Positions 45,901 to 59,795 are shown, counted from the stretch's first letter. The stretch: DNA of 64,000 nucleotides from Branchiostoma lanceolatum (GCF_035083965.1 NC_089726.1:8251501-8315500); one strand, 5' to 3'. Made by a program: numbers and translations. Notes: generated by a model not told the origin, from the sequence alone.

Positions 45901-48900
45901 TCAACAGCGATGGCTATATGGGCAAACGGCATCTTGTCGTCCCTTACTCTGATCTGCATAACACAAGGAAAAGCTTTTCGTTAGTACACTGGAATACCTG
46001 ATAAACAAATGATAAACCACATTTTCATCTAAGCACATTGCATACCCAGGATTGAAGGAATGAGCGAGTCATTAGACCTGTTCCGAAGCTGTAAATCTTA
46101 CATATTGGTTACTGGTATATCAAATACTGTTACACTCAAGCAGTTAACTTTTTTTTAAAGAGCAAACTTCATATGATACAACATTAATATCAAAAGAAGT
46201 GCCCCAAAATGGCATCAAATCTTCTGGCATCACATAACACATTACACTGTTTGAATCTTCCCTGTACTGTGCTACCCTGCTGATCCAGCCTTACCTCACT
46301 GCCTGTGTATCTGCAGGGTGGCAGGACGGGCGGGGCCTGGCCCTCGTACGACATACTCAGCTGGCCAAAGTACTTATCTGCTAGCTTCACCAACTCATCA
46401 TGGTTCACACCTGCAGGGTGCGGAAGATTGCAGGTTTTGTTAGTTTGTAGAACAGGGTATATGACACCAGAACTTATATGAGAAAGACTAGGGCAGTTTA
46501 ACACACACCATTACCAGTGGACTTGCCTCCTGTTGTATAACTTGCAAAACTCTGTGACCCAAGGGGTATAGAAATGGAGATGGGCACTGCCCTACATACA
46601 ATCTGGTGTGGTAAGGACTATAATCTATCCATCTTAAATCTTGCACCTTTCTAGGCCTACAAAGTCCTGATAGAAAAGTGGAATGTTACAAATGTGAAGT
46701 GATAACCACAGATACACTGATGAATCGGTAAATCTCTTACCTCCTGCTGCTGCCAGGACGATACGTGGACCCTTGTAGTGAGTGCTGATATAGTCCACCA
46801 GGTCCTGACGGTTGATAGACCTGTTGAGAGATTGAAGTTGAGAGATTGAAGGAACATTTTACACAGACTGTACAGTCTTGTCTCTCTGATGTGTCTATTT
46901 CTACAGACACTTAATAAGTAAATCGGCCAGTAGACCGTAATATTTCCTCCTTCTGATACTGGACACTCAAACAAACAAACAAATGATGCCAATCTCATCC
47001 TTGACAACTTTGAGTCATCGATAGAATTAAATGACCTCTACCGAGAAAGTTATGATTTTATCAGTGTCCATTTGTTTCCTTGTGAACACTTTGTGACAGA
47101 GGGATCTTGGTTTGCGAATAGTGGACTCATAAAAAAGTCTTTAGACTTGCAGTAACATCAAGAAGATGCCACGCGTCTTACTTGATGTTCTCAGTGGGTC
47201 CGAGGATGGTGCGACCCAGTGCGGTACCCTGGTATGCGGTGGCGTGGAGGTGGTCGAACACGACCTCCTGCAGGTTGGTCTCCACCTCCTGCATCTCACG
47301 CAGGATCACGCCCCGCTCCCGCTCGATCTCCGCCTCACCCAGCGTGCTGTTCTGGATGATATCCGACAGAACATCCACGGCTGGAAAATTTTTTACAAAA
47401 TATTTAAGCATGGTCTGCACAATCTTGCTTGTACAGCAGTCACCAGAAATTACAGTCTTAGCATTCAACATTCTAAGTCTCTAACACACCCAAAAAATGT
47501 AACTTCCACAAGGTGAAATGATTAATTCAAGGACAAAATACTCACAACCCAAAGCTGTGTTCATTAATGACTTATTTAAAGAAACCATCCATACTTCATC
47601 ATCATGAGTTGATCACTTGAAGTTAATTTTTTCATTTCATTTCTCTTTAAGGTCTATAATGTACATTATCTGCTGTGTAGATGCAGTTGTAGCAATATCA
47701 TAATCCGTAGTTTACAAAACTTTATTCCAGTATCTTACTTACCAAGTTGGCATACTTGTTGTTTTGAGAATTTGACATGCAAAGTTTGCACGACATGTAT
47801 ACCTTTGTCCAGGTCACTGGAGAAGCTCTTGGCGTAGTATACAGTCTGTTCCCGGGAGGTGTAGGCGTTCAGGTGGGCTCCCATGTTCTCCACCTCCAGC
47901 TCTAGGTCCATCTGGGATCGGTTCTTTGTACCCTGGGGAAAAATATCACATATTACATTTGTATCACATATTAAGGCTGCAGTAAATTCACAATTACCAT
48001 TGTTGGATGAAATCAAAATTTTTGCTATGACGTCATTGAACGTTGTTACGGTTAGGCCACGATATTGTATGTTGTCTTGAGGTCCTGACTATCATGTTTA
48101 AGTTTCTTTCTAAAGATCTAAAACATCTTGTACAAATAATGGCATGGCATCTCAACAGTTGTCTTGATCTCTCTGCCAGCCATTTTAACAATTAATAAAG
48201 AAACTTCCCTTATGATTTAAATCTAATTTGTCCATTGAGACAGCTTGCCAAATTTCACAATTACCTATGACAAGCAGTATTCTGAGTATACGTCATTGCA
48301 TCTGTATCTGTATCTGTATCTATATAGCCGGTATAACCGCCATCAGGCGTAACACACCAGCTTCGCAGGCACGCGGCGCGGCAGCAGCTGGTCATATTAC
48401 ACCGAACGGTCTGTTACACCTAGTCTTTGCATATCTGACTGCAACCGTTCTTTAAAGCTACTTAGTGATGAAGCTCCTACAGTACTTGATGACAACGAGT
48501 TCCATTCTACTATGGTTCTCGGGAAATACGAATTTTTGAACACGTCAATCCTTGGCTGATAACTCTGGTACTTAAAAGCATGACTATTTCTGGTCCTCTT
48601 CTGAGCTGGCATTAGATACTTATCAGTCGGTACGTCCACAAGTTTATTAGTCATCTTGTACATCATGCAAAGTCTGGACATTGTTCTCCTGTCCTCAAGT
48701 GACATCCATTGCAGGTCTGCTTTCATTTTTGTTACACTGGCGCCCCTTTCATAGTTGTTCGTGCAGAATCTGGCAGCTTGGTTCTGCACCCTCTCGAGTT
48801 TATCTATATCCTTCTTTGTGTATGGATCCCAAACTGTTGCAGCATATTCAAGGTTTGGTCTTACTAGAGACGTGTATGCAAGTGATTTTACCTTTGCTGG

Positions 48901-51548
48901 GCATGCCCACAAATTACGCTTGATCACTCCCAATGTCTGTTTAGCCTTAGTTGTTACTTTGTTGATATGGGTGTTCCACTTTAGCCCCGTTGTTAATGTA
49001 ACGCCTAGGTACGGGTGGCTCTTTGCTGTTGCTAGAGCCTGTCCACAGAACTGGTAGGTGGTTACAATTGGGTTTCGTTTGTTTGTTATATGCATGATGT
49101 AACATTTTTCCGGATTAAACTGCATTAGCCATCTGCTTTGCCATTCTTCAAGTGTGTTCAAATCTTCTTGCAAAAGCTGTGAATCACTCTGTGTGGACAA
49201 CTCTATATATAACAGGCAGTCATCGGCAAATAACCTAACATTTGAATCAAGCTGGTCTGGTAAGTCATTTATGTACAGGAGGAAGAGTAACGGTCCCAGA
49301 ACAGTTCCCTGTGGTACGCCTGACGCAACTCTAACTGGAGCTGAGGCCTTGCCTTCTACCACTACCGTCTGTTCCCTATTGGTCAAGAAAGCCTTCAACC
49401 AATTTAGTGTGGTGCCTTGAATTCCGTAGTGCTCTAGTTTAGTGATGAGTCTGCTATGTGGGACTTTATCGAAAGCTTTAGTAAAATCAAGAATTGCTAG
49501 ATCTACCTGTTTTTTACTGTTCAGTGCGCCAGCTATGTCATGAGCTGTCAATATAAGCTGTGTTTCTGTGGATCGCTTTGCTCTGAATCCATGTTGGTAG
49601 TCAGTCAATATGTTGAAACTTTCTAAGTGTTTCATGACATGACTATGGATAATGTGTTCAAGTAGTTTGCAGGATATACAGGTCAGTGATACAGGTCGGT
49701 AGTTGCCGGGGACAGCTCTATCTCCCTTTTTAAAAATGGCACATATATTTGCATCCCTCCAGTCTTTGGGAATTTCTCCTGTGTCTAACGAGTGTTGGAA
49801 AATATTGGTTAACACAGGTGCTATTTCGGTGGCTGTCATTTTGAGGAACCAAGGAGGTATTTGGTCTGGACCAGATGCTTTAGATGGATTGAGACCTTGG
49901 AGCATTTTTTCGACACCATTAGGGGAAATCACTATGTGTTCCATGGGAGGGGTATGTGGTCACTTATTCCAGGAACTACTGTGGTCTTTTCGATTATGTT
50001 TGGGTTATTAACTAAGACCAGGTCCAAAAGATTACCATTCCTAGTGGGCTCTTGAACTGTTTGGAATAAGCCATGGTTATCCACTAAGTGCAGTAGCTTC
50101 TGTGCCTGTCCTGAATTGCTCTGAGTGTTATCTGTAGTGCTAGCATCCCAATCTATACCAGGTGTGTTAAAGTCTCCAAGGATGATCACGTTGTCAGAGT
50201 TAATTTTAGGTCCCATCTTACTTATGGACTTGTCCAGTTCATCCAGGCTATTGCCCTGGTCCGATGGGGGTCTATAGTATGTACCAATCATTAGTGGTTT
50301 CTTTCCTGCTAGTTGAGTCTGTGTCCAAATGATCTCACAGTCTGTGTCTAGATCTGGCCTGTGTGTGACAATCAAATCATGCATGATGGACTATATTAGT
50401 ATATTGTCCTAAAACCCCTTCGTATACATATCATGGATAATGTGACTCACCTTAAAAGCCATGTGCTCCAGGAAGTGAGCCGTGCCGTTGTTGCGCTGGT
50501 TCTCGTACCTGCTGCCCGCGTCGATCCACAGGCCGACCGTGCAGGTAGGCAGGCCGGAGTCCTCGCTGGCCACCCTGAAGCCGTTGTCCAGCGTGGTCAC
50601 TTTCGTCTCCGGCACGTTCAGCAGGGTCTGACCATACGAGGCGCGTGTGGAGGCACAACGCCATGTCTGGATGCTCAGAGCAGGCTGAAATGTTGCAGAA
50701 ACGAAACTTATCCTTGATCCTAGCTAGTATCTTAGCTAAAATCAATAAGAGTTTGATATGAGTGGGGGAGACAAATTATCTGGTGTGATACGACGATGCT
50801 TTGATGACCAAAGACCTCCAGGTAGTAAGATACGCAAGATAAGTCAGTGACGAATGACAGCGGATGCTGGCTAAAATGCCTTGTGTACCTGGTGTGATAT
50901 AAGTGCACAACAGCACATATTTCTTGAAAGTTTAATTAAAACCTTTATCATGTTTTATGTAATAGCTAAAATGGTTAAATGTATGTACATCTACTTGCTG
51001 TATCATGCATACATATCATTCAATACAAACAGCATATTTTAGATTGTGGTTCCCCTTATTTGTATAACATTACATTCACTGTATTTCTACAGGATTATTC
51101 ACATGTACACGAAACCCTACACCGGCAAACACACCGTGGGGAGGGGGGCACTGTGGGAGGGGGGCGATACCAATACGTGTGCCGTGGGTTTCTTACACTA
51201 AAATGCGTCCAGATATTCCTGGCCTTCTGCCTTAAATATCATTTTAATCCCTTATCAACAAAGAATTCTGAGTAGTAAATCGTGTAACGGCTGAAATCTG
51301 TTCTAATTTGTTAGCTTGGGACATGTGCAAGGTCAGGCGATGTCATTAACCGGCAAGGCGGAATGGCCGAAGTTGGCGGGCAAACTTACAGCTCTAAAGA
51401 AAACTAAACATCACAACCACGAGTTGATAAAGTAGCTAAGTAGTGTATCTGTTTGATAACAGGAGACTTTCGAACGACTTACGTTTGCTCCGGGAGAAAA
51501 TGTTCTTGAAAGTCGAAGCAGAGAAACACGACACAGACCGGCGGCCAT
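42998..51548 (-). CDS. PMPCB: PMPCB, mitochondrial processing peptidase beta subunit
   Basis: Thirteen exons give 481 aa (human 489): 51548-51483, 50684-50451, 47932-47803, 47380-47182, 46820-46741, 46410-46295, 45953-45900, 45764-45714, 45239-45106, 44739-44674, 44272-44098, 43579-43504, 43062-42998. All use GT/AG and the phases close. The protein is the zinc-bearing subunit that, with PMPCA, removes presequences from imported proteins in the mitochondrial matrix. Its own Arg/Ser/Leu-rich presequence ([20 protein letters not shown]) is exon 1. The inverted zinc motif is H92-F-L-E95-H96, and E172 is exactly 76 residues on, as in the M16B HxxEHx76E pattern. Strong family blocks include [52 protein letters not shown] and [16 protein letters not shown]. 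The absence of glycine-rich-loop alpha features and the intact HxxEH separate it from PMPCA and UQCRC1. Intron 2 contains a 2.1-kb CR1-like element in the same orientation. The start lies in CCAAGATGGCCGCC, a YY1-type context. Confidence 0.96.
46505..46640 (-). repeat. Repeat related to family C, PMPCB intron 5
   Basis: GTGGACTTGCCTCCTGTTGT, then CAAAACTCTGTGACCCAAGGG, GAAATGGAGATGGGCACTGCCC and GGTAAGGACTATAA parallel the 35940-36060 sequence (GGACTTGCCCCCTAT, CGGCCCAAGGGCC, GAGATGGGTGTAGCCCC, AGGAAGGACTTTAA). Confidence 0.55.
48295..50395 (-). mobile_element. CR1-like non-LTR retrotransposon, 5'-truncated and internally deleted, PMPCB intron 2
   Basis: A reverse transcriptase frame runs 49944-48397 (515 codons) with [67 protein letters not shown] and the catalytic FADD. 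Upstream (50384-49932) lies the C-terminal part of an apurinic endonuclease with GDFN and SDH motifs and a different frame. The linker between endonuclease and reverse transcriptase, normally of some 150-200 residues in this clade, is missing, so an internal deletion joined them out of frame. The first part of the endonuclease is also absent, starting about 55 bp after the exon 2 donor. The 3' end carries (TCTGTA)n on the plus strand, that is (GATACA)n at the element tail. The reverse transcriptase frame is otherwise intact, suggesting a fairly recent insertion. Confidence 0.9.
50800..50890. repeat. Fragment of the GTATCTTATTACCTG fold-back family, PMPCB intron 1
   Basis: CCTCCAGGTAGTAAGATACGCAAG and GTCAGTGACGAATGACAGCG, then GATGCTGGCT, match the outer end and centre of the element at 29697-29895 and 6816-6994; the other arm is missing. 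Confidence 0.5.
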
Positions 51549-52282
51549 CTTGGAGAACTGACAATGGGGTTTTCTGGGTAAGCTCCGTAGAGCGCAAGCT
51601 CAGAATACGGACATTTTCTCCGCGGAGTCCAGGACTGGAGAATCCTAAAGTGTTGGTCAAATGTGGTACTTGGGTCGGGATCTCTGGGTCGTGATCGCGA
51701 ATCACGAAAGCTTTCAAGAACTACGTGGCTGATTGAATAGCTACAAAATGAGGAAGGCTATTTTAATAGAAAATCTTAGATACAAAGCGAAATTAACGGT
51801 TATCACGATTACGAACAGTAACGTTATCATAATATAGCAGTTAGTGTAGTTAGCGGAGTTCCACGATCCCATACCTTCGCCGACTGATGTTAGCCTTTTC
51901 GAGTGGCATATCATAAATGTTCCCATTCATCATGCAAATACGAACCTAATTTGCATAAACTATGTCAGAGGATTATCTTCTTTACCCAAAATAAGTTGTT
52001 CAAAGAAAGAAAGCTATTGTAGCATTTCTTCATAAATTATGTAAATGACGCCCTCATTTGTATGATTTATTTGATAATGTCCACATCTGATTAACTTCCA
52101 AATGCTGCGAGAATGGAATCCCCATCATTTATCATCATGGAGTTATAGTATTTTGCCATTCATTTTGCAAATTAGATATTCATATCTACCGATATTCCTC
52201 TCTTTCTCAGTTACATGTGTCAAGAGTTTGAGATTCCTATAATAGAATGCAGTGGATTTATAGACTTTCTCTCATTGATTAT

Positions 52283-52690
52283 GGCGTCGGTGTGGCGTAA
52301 TGGTGAGAGCATAGGGCTGCCAAACAGCGTGGCCCGAGTTCGATTCCGGCTCTCCCCCAGACATGTCTGGACATGCACCCGACGTTGTGCCCTTGGGAAA
52401 GGCACTTAACACAAATTCCCTCACTTCACTCAGGTGTAAATGAGTACCTAGCTCTTCTAGAGTTGGGGACGTCCCTCGGATAGGACGTTAAATGGAGGTC
52501 CCGTGTTTGGGGAGAGCCACACCCCGCGCACGTTAAAGAACCCACCACATCTTTCGAAAAAGAGTAGGGGCATGCCCCGGTGTGCGATGGTCCAAATCTT
52601 ACAGTCCGGTCTGGGATGACATCTTGAAAAGGTGATAGTTCACCTGTTATGTCAATCCTTCCACAAATGTGGTAAATCGAAATAAATATG
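52283..52690 (+). mobile_element. Full-length tRNA-derived SINE (family D)
   Basis: The head GGTGTGGCGTAATGGTGAGA (box A TGGCGTAATGG) is followed by CCCGAGTTCGATTCCGGCTC (box B). The body has CTTGGGAAAGGCACTTAACA, GGGACGTCCC..AGGACGTTAAATGG, CACGTTAAAGAACCC, and the 3' tail GGTAAATCGAAATAAATA. The two sides of the insertion rejoin the sequence of the composite element (CTCATTGATTA and ATGCAATTC..TTTGCATAATTAGC). Confidence 0.85.
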
Positions 52691-53077
52691 CAATTCAACT
52701 ACTGATTTGCATAATTAGCATACGGTCTTATCAATCATCACTTAAGCTATCTACATACAGAATATTCATGACGATCCGTCAACCTCTCCTTGGGTTACTC
52801 CATTTCAAAGTCTGAAACAAAATCGGCTCCTGCAGTTCCAAGAAAACCCGGTAAGCAAACCTACACAACTTACTCTCCATCCCAAGAGCTATCTACAACT
52901 AAAATACCATGACCATAGCATGTCCAGAACACGAGATATCAAACGCGGTAGTTCCGCTGCAGTACCATAGCAAGTCAATAGGGGATCCAAAATCTAATCA
53001 TTTCGAGGTCTCAAAAAGACCTAACAACAACAAGTATGAAGACAATCCATCCTGGCATTATCGAGTTATCGTGTTCA

Positions 53078-53090
53078 CACACACACACAC

Positions 53091-53165
<75 letters not shown>

Positions 53166-53176
53166 CACGCACACGC

Positions 53177-53212
<36 letters not shown>
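53078..53212. repeat. (AC)n microsatellite
   Basis: A near-perfect CA repeat with a few CGCAC and CTCAC interruptions in the right part. The open frames through it (poly Thr-His, poly Val-Cys) are artefacts. Confidence 0.95.
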
Positions 53213-53214
<2 letters not shown>

Positions 53215-53250
53215 ATGCTGACGAAAACATAACCTTCATAACATATAACT

Positions 53251-54613
53251 GGCCTGGTCAGCGACATGTACATGTTCTTGGTGTAAGTATACGGTACATT
53301 TCCATGTATATTTCAGAAAATTCATTGTCAAGTTTTATTCCCACCAATTAATGGACGATTGTGTGTCCCAGTAAAATGGTCATTGTGACCATACCGTTTT
53401 TCTTCACACGTCATAATCATAACAAATGACGCGTAGATTCGTTCTCTGACGATCCCAGGCACTTATTGTGCGCTGTGGAGTTCTAGAATCCCATTGTTTT
53501 GAATTTCTTTGTTGTGGTGAGGCCTTCTTTATTCCGTCATCATGTTAATTGTGTGAAAGTAACCAATCAGCAGCTTTACCTGGCTCACATGTAACAATAC
53601 CATTTCCATCACCTCAGGAAAGTTGGTATCGAAATTCTCGCAGTGCTTAAATCTTTATACCAGGTTAGTAAACTAATATACTACCGTGTACAGTTACTAA
53701 CTTAGTTGTAACGAGTTATAGCTTTAGTCTCCATTACGACGATCTGTATTTGGAAGAAACTCAAAATGCGTGAATCGTTATCTTATTTCCGACTCTCCGT
53801 ACATTCATAATTATTCAGATGAACTTGAGGCAAACAGACAAACGCCATCTTGGCCTTTTCAGACACCCCCTCCCAAACCACTTGTCCCCTTCAGCCATAT
53901 CGATGTGTGACTGAAGTGAATATTGAATTATGTATACAAAAGGGGGCACGAAATGCCCTGCGGGGTTCCGGCATGCTCATGATGTACTTAAAAGCAAGCA
54001 GACAAAACAACCTTTTATGTTGGGCTTATAGAACGTAACGTTAAAATCCTCAACCACATTTGACCCAGTAAGTGTACTGTGATATTAATAGATTCATTGT
54101 ACTTTTTCGTATCCTGGCTATAGTCGCACGGATACACTGTAACAAGTGCTAAACTGTACGAGCTCGAGCAAAAAAGTTTGTTCTGCCTCAGAGCAATGGC
54201 GGTGTAAAACAAAATCTCGCTGTATGAGAGAAAGATTTAGTCAGGCTAGGGAAAAAACAGCACCAGAAATTCGCAAAATCAGTGGAAAGCTATTGAGAGA
54301 AAGGCGCACGAGAAAAAGAACGTTTGGGTGAGCGCCACAGACCGGGGACCCTTGTGCGACCTGAAAAGGGGAGCAGACAACCAGTTAAACCGGCTTATGC
54401 AGGTCATCGGTTCAGTGGGAGGCTCCCACGAGCACATCGATTCCTGCACTATCAAACAGAGTTAGTCTTCGTGGCTGTCGTCTCGTTGTGAGCATATATC
54501 CATGGCCATGTGAATCGTGACGTTACAGTTGTCTTGACAGAACGTATACAAGGTAGTTCTGTTCGACACTGAAGTCTACTTCTTATGAACTGCTAGACGA
54601 CTACAGCACAGCG
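53251..54613. other. Intergenic DNA and probable promoter of the MFSD2-like gene
   Basis: No coding exon was recognised. The last few hundred bases should contain the promoter and 5' untranslated region of the transporter. I saw no clear TATA box or CpG island. Confidence 0.45.
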
Positions 54614-57600
54614 ATGTCAGAGGCTAAGGCAGGCTCGGTGTCCTGGCTGGAGACAACGTTCTACGGAATAGGGATGTTATCTGGGGCCCTGTTCATCACT
54701 GTCATGAACACTTACAACAATGTGTTTTTGGTGGAAGTTGCACAGGTAAGATTTACACTATGATCTGTAGTACCAGTATACAGTGTATTAGCTCTAGGCC
54801 TCATAATTATCCTTCTATTCAACGTTATATAAACAGATGCCTTGGGTCTAAATTTGCCCCTTCTTGCACTGGACAATTACCCTCGGACAAAAGCGGCAGG
54901 GACACAGGGATTACCGTGAGAAAAAAAAGTAAGGGCAAAATCAAACATTAAAAGAAACTTTATTGCATATAATCTTGCTTCAAACTCATGAACTCAAATA
55001 GGGAAGTGGATGTATTCACAACTCGTGACCGCCATTTTCCCATTTCCAAAAAGACCTACAAATAATCGATAGCCTCCATCCATGCATGTACAATGTACCG
55101 GAAAGGTCGGCAACAGGTGGGACATGGAAGAACACAATCACCAGAACTAGACAACCAAAAAAAGTTGTAAATGGATTGCCATGGTTGCGATTTTGCTTGT
55201 TGGTCTTGGCATAAAGAAAAAAAATTACGAAACTTTCAGGAAACATCTTGAAAATCTAAAGGAGCGCTCATTATTGCGACGTATGTGTATCCATAATTGG
55301 TTTATAACCTGTTATTTGTCCAGGAATACATAAGTGATGCTGTACATCAAGATAGCACATGCTTAATTCACTGAACACGCTGTACACGTAGATATGTACG
55401 CACGACACTGCCTCATGTTGTCAATATAACATACAGCTGTTGTTGCTGCCTTTAGATAAGATCAAGGACGTCGACGACAACAGCCTTTGCAAATACACCT
55501 CTTCATACTTGTGGGGAAAATTTGGGCTTGGTACAGGGAGGCAATTACGCCAGACAACTATTGTATTAGCATGCTACAGTCATGGGGATAGAACACATTT
55601 TTGTTTGATGGACTTTTATGTACAGTGCTTGGCTAAAAAAAGTCACGACCCTTCACCTCTCATTTGCTGGACTCAAGAGCATGTGTTGATTATGATGTAA
55701 TAAATGTTGTCATATTCTATTGCTCGCTTGGCGGACAGCTAGTTTCTAAATCTGGCAGCAAATAGAATCCATAGTGTATATGCTAATTATGAATAATTGT
55801 AGGGAAGAGAACTTGATTCTCGCAAAACAATACAAACTACACTGGCAGTAGATGCGACGGAACTTTGAGAATATTTGCACTTTCAGACGAATACTATGCA
55901 CGCTAAATTCCAATATCAATTGCATCAATTTTCAAGAGCAATCATCAAATACAATATACAATATTCCAATACAACAAGACTACAACTGTCCAACCTAATC
56001 TTCCGAAATCTACCCAGTCACTAAGTTGCTTGAGTAACTCTTATCTTGCATAAACGTTAATGAATGGATGAATGAAGGAATGGATGGACTTTATGCTCGA
56101 CAGTTGTACACGGTACAATGTATGGCAACAATTACAAAGCTAACAATAAAATGATACTACTCTATAATCTATGACTACAAGAATTTGTCATAGTTGATAC
56201 CATACAAAGGTACATACAATATGACACATACAACAAGTACTGTACAAATATGATAATTGATAAATAAAAGGCTTTCGAAGCCAAATCTCAATGAACTTTA
56301 AAGTACAAGTCGTGCATAATTGATATAATTGATATAATTGATTGATTTGTTGGTTCACCCCCTCCCCCAGATGTCTGCCCAGTTCGCCACAGTGGTCGTG
56401 TTCATCAGCCGGGCCTGGGACGTGGTCTGTAACCTCATCGCGGGGAAACTCATCTCCTCCACAAACACACGCTTCGGCAGGATGAAACCATGGTAACTAG
56501 TTCTAACAATGTTCTTAAACGTGCTCGAGCTGTACGTGGCTCTCCTCAAACACGACACCTCCAGTTAACGTCCTATCAGAGGCGCGTCTCTAGCTGAAGC
56601 TAGGTACTCATATACACGTGAGTCGATCGATGAAATAGGTCTAAAGTGGCTTTTTTTCTGGTTTTCTAGGATCTTTGGATCCGGAGTGCTTCTCGTTCCC
56701 GTGTACTTCCTGTCTTGGTACGTCCCGCCGAACCTGCCGGATGTGGTGAAGATGATCTATTATCTCCTGCTCTGTTCGACCTTCATGTTTCTGCAGTCGG
56801 TATGTACTGACAATGAATTCTGTTAATGTAATATTGTAAATCAGAGCGCAATTCAGGACATCAGCGGTGGCCTGTGAGGCTGTCGTCTACTGTAAATGTT
56901 ATTGAATTGAATATAAAACTAGTACGAATGAAACACCAATGAAACAACAGTTAAATACAATCTGACAAGGCACACAGAGAAACATGAGAACAGAATAAAT
57001 GACATAGAAAGGACGTACAGAAGAGTATTCGAATTTAATTGGTGTACACATTCACGTTTGTAAAGCTTAGTGTTTCCAGTCTTATCTCAGAACGATTAAC
57101 ACCACAAAACACATATACACACAATTAAACACACTGGAGGAGAGTCTTCTGTATTTCATGCTGCATTGATATCATGGTACATATCATGTTATTTCAAGCA
57201 CCATGCTCGTTGGTGTTAATATTTTAGCACTATCTCATTCCCAACATGGTTGTTCTATTTCCTTTCCCGACCTGTTTTTATAAGTCATGCAATACCTATC
57301 ATTCTGGTGAATGATATAGTTGACATGTTTGAAATCTCCCGTCGTGCAGGTTAACAACGTGGCTTACCGGACCCAGGTGATGTACATGAGTGATGACGAG
57401 ACCGTGAGGAACCGGGCCACTCTCATCAGTACGGCACTCGTTCAGTATTACTTAGTATTACTTCCGTGCGAGCCAACAGATTGCTGAACTGTTGCTGCCG
57501 ACAAATTTCAATTATTGATCAAACAAAATAAAAAAAATAGAAAAAAAACAAAAAAGACAAGAACAAATAAACAAAGTAAGAAACAAACAAGATTCAAAAG

Positions 57601-59795
57601 CGAAACGTGTGTCTGTTTACTGTCCAAAATGTCCGGTCAATAAGCTATGAACAGTCCTAGAGTTTGTTAGAAAACATACAGACAAACAAATAAACAAACA
57701 AAGAAACAAACAAACGTTACTGATTTCGATATGCTCTTGCTAGAAAATGTAATATTGCTCATATCCGTCACTTACATTCCTACTTTTATCTACTAGTATC
57801 ACCTTGTAATAGATAAAAAGTGGATACGTAGTGTGGATATGTTTGTATCTATACATCTAATATTATAATGTATATACACTATTTCAACTGTTAAATTACT
57901 TTGTACTAAGACACGATTTTAAAGTGTTGTAATGTCCTGGTAACAATTTAATCAACTTGACTTCCACTGTGGGAAATTTGTCTGATCTTTGATCAAATAA
58001 ACCATTGATGTATGTCACATCCCCAGGAGGCATTGTTGAGCTGGTTGCCGTAGTCATGGGAATCGCCCTGCACGGTCAGGTGGTGGCCTTCTACGACACT
58101 GTGCCTAAGAAGGCGTGCAGACTGGCGAACAGTACGGACAACAGCACTACCCACCGCCACATCGACCCGGAGGCACTGGAGGATATCGTAAGCACACAGC
58201 TATCCAAGGTTGTGGTGTTAAATTGTCATGATAAACGTTATGACCTTGTTCGTCGTTAGCACTTATACTTTAGCTTGTGTATGTGTATTTTTGTGTGTGT
58301 GTGTGTGTGTGTGTATATGTATGTCTATGTGTGTGTGGGGGGGGGAGGTGTCTTTGTGTGTATCTAAATACAATCCGTGCACACGGTCTCTGTAATATCG
58401 CCACACAACAGCATAAAAGTCACGAACGTGTGCGTGGATGGCGCTTAGCACCAGGGGCAGATCCACACCATCTATCGTGTTGTGCTCAAACTACGGTTCT
58501 TTGATTTCCCCCCCAGAAAAACGGGTACCTGATTTCTGCCGCGGCCATCTGTGGGATATCCCTGCTGGCAACCCTGATTGTCACTTTTGGAGTTAAGGAG
58601 AGAAGAGGTGAGAATTATTCAACTTTTTCTTTCCAGCTTGATGGTATACTCTTTCACGTTTGCATCGAACTAATGACCACACTGTGCCACTTTTGGGTGG
58701 TCTCTTTTAATATTTTCCAACTTCCATACCATTACGAATACTACATATAGTGTCCACTTGCCAACTGGAACCATCTTATTCAAGTCCATTGCTTTGAGTG
58801 CTCATTGTCGATATGCTTGATTATATGTAAATTGATTCTTGCTATCTTAGTATTTCCTGTGATTCGTAAGATAGATTTGAAAGCCATTATTTCTGTACAA
58901 AATATATTAGTTAATTTCTGTATGTTTCAATATCCTCTCGGCTAGAATACGTAGGGTTTGTGTTTCAACTTTCCACTGAGAAGCCTCCATCTGATTATGA
59001 AGGCTTTCTGTTTTATTTTTCACAGACATGGAAAGAGAAAACGAGCAAAATTTGAACGGCAACTTTCTGAAGACCTTGAAAGGCGTAGTGACATTTCGTC
59101 CCAACGTTTATTTCCTGATCTACGACGTCTGTTTATATTCTCCTACTGTGGTGAGTCACAATGCTATTACTGTAAATTCTTTTAGTACTGCGGGGATCTA
59201 AGTTCGCGGAAGGAGTGACAGGGACGTTCTAAGTTCGCGGTAGAAACAAAACTGTAACACAGAAACATATCCGTTGTAAAATAGCAAAAGTATTAAAGTA
59301 TCTGTGACCAATTTTTATTGGTCCACTGCTCTTGAATTGTCCTATGGTCAGAACTACTATCAATTATGATCCATTATCATCATCTTGTGTTATCGATTTT
59401 TATTGGCCCACATTGCATAAGTTAATCTTTTATGTGAAAGGTTTTCTGTTACGCATTTCCTTATTGGTGAAGAAACATGAACCTCTATTCTGGGCTTCAC
59501 GTACGATCGTTTCTTAGTTTTGTACGTTGATCGCTGTAAGCATCCGGCTCATTTTCGGTGTTTACGCCTGTTTTTGCAACATTAATCGATGCTTGGCTAT
59601 TCGACTATAGTGCTCTTCTCTAGGAGGAGGCGGATCTTTAATGATAAGGGTGATGCTAGAAAAGAGTACTAGATGTTGCAAAAACAGACATAAAACACTG
59701 AGAACAAGCCCTACCCACATACCAAATATCCTCGCAATTTATTCAGACCTTTTTAAGTTATGCTGACCACAAATATGCGAAAAGACAAACAGAAA

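Larger units (their letters stand above)
51855..53250. mobile_element. Second copy of the composite element, split by a SINE
   Basis: It starts GAGTTCCACGATCCCATACC, then TTCGCCG, like 32180, carries CATGCAAATACG / TTTGCATAA motifs, then AAGAGCTATCTACAACT, CATGTCCAGAACACGAGATA, TCAAACGCGG..AGTTCCGCTGCAGTACC, and ends in a microsatellite and ATAACCTTCATAACA. Only one core unit is present, and an (AC)n array replaces the CAGACAAA run. A SINE interrupts it at 52283-52690. Confidence 0.65.

Noticed and set aside
48397..49944. Host gene encoding a 515-residue protein
   Set aside because: The motifs are those of a CR1-like reverse transcriptase; it is a retrotransposon in PMPCB intron 2.
52283..52360. 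Possible tRNA gene (box A and box B present)
   Set aside because: No closing acceptor stem, and a 330-bp SINE body follows; treated as a SINE promoter. The same reasoning applies near 16330, 31140 and 14060.
53011..53273. Poly Cys-Val and Thr-His open frames
   Set aside because: Translations of the (AC)n microsatellite.
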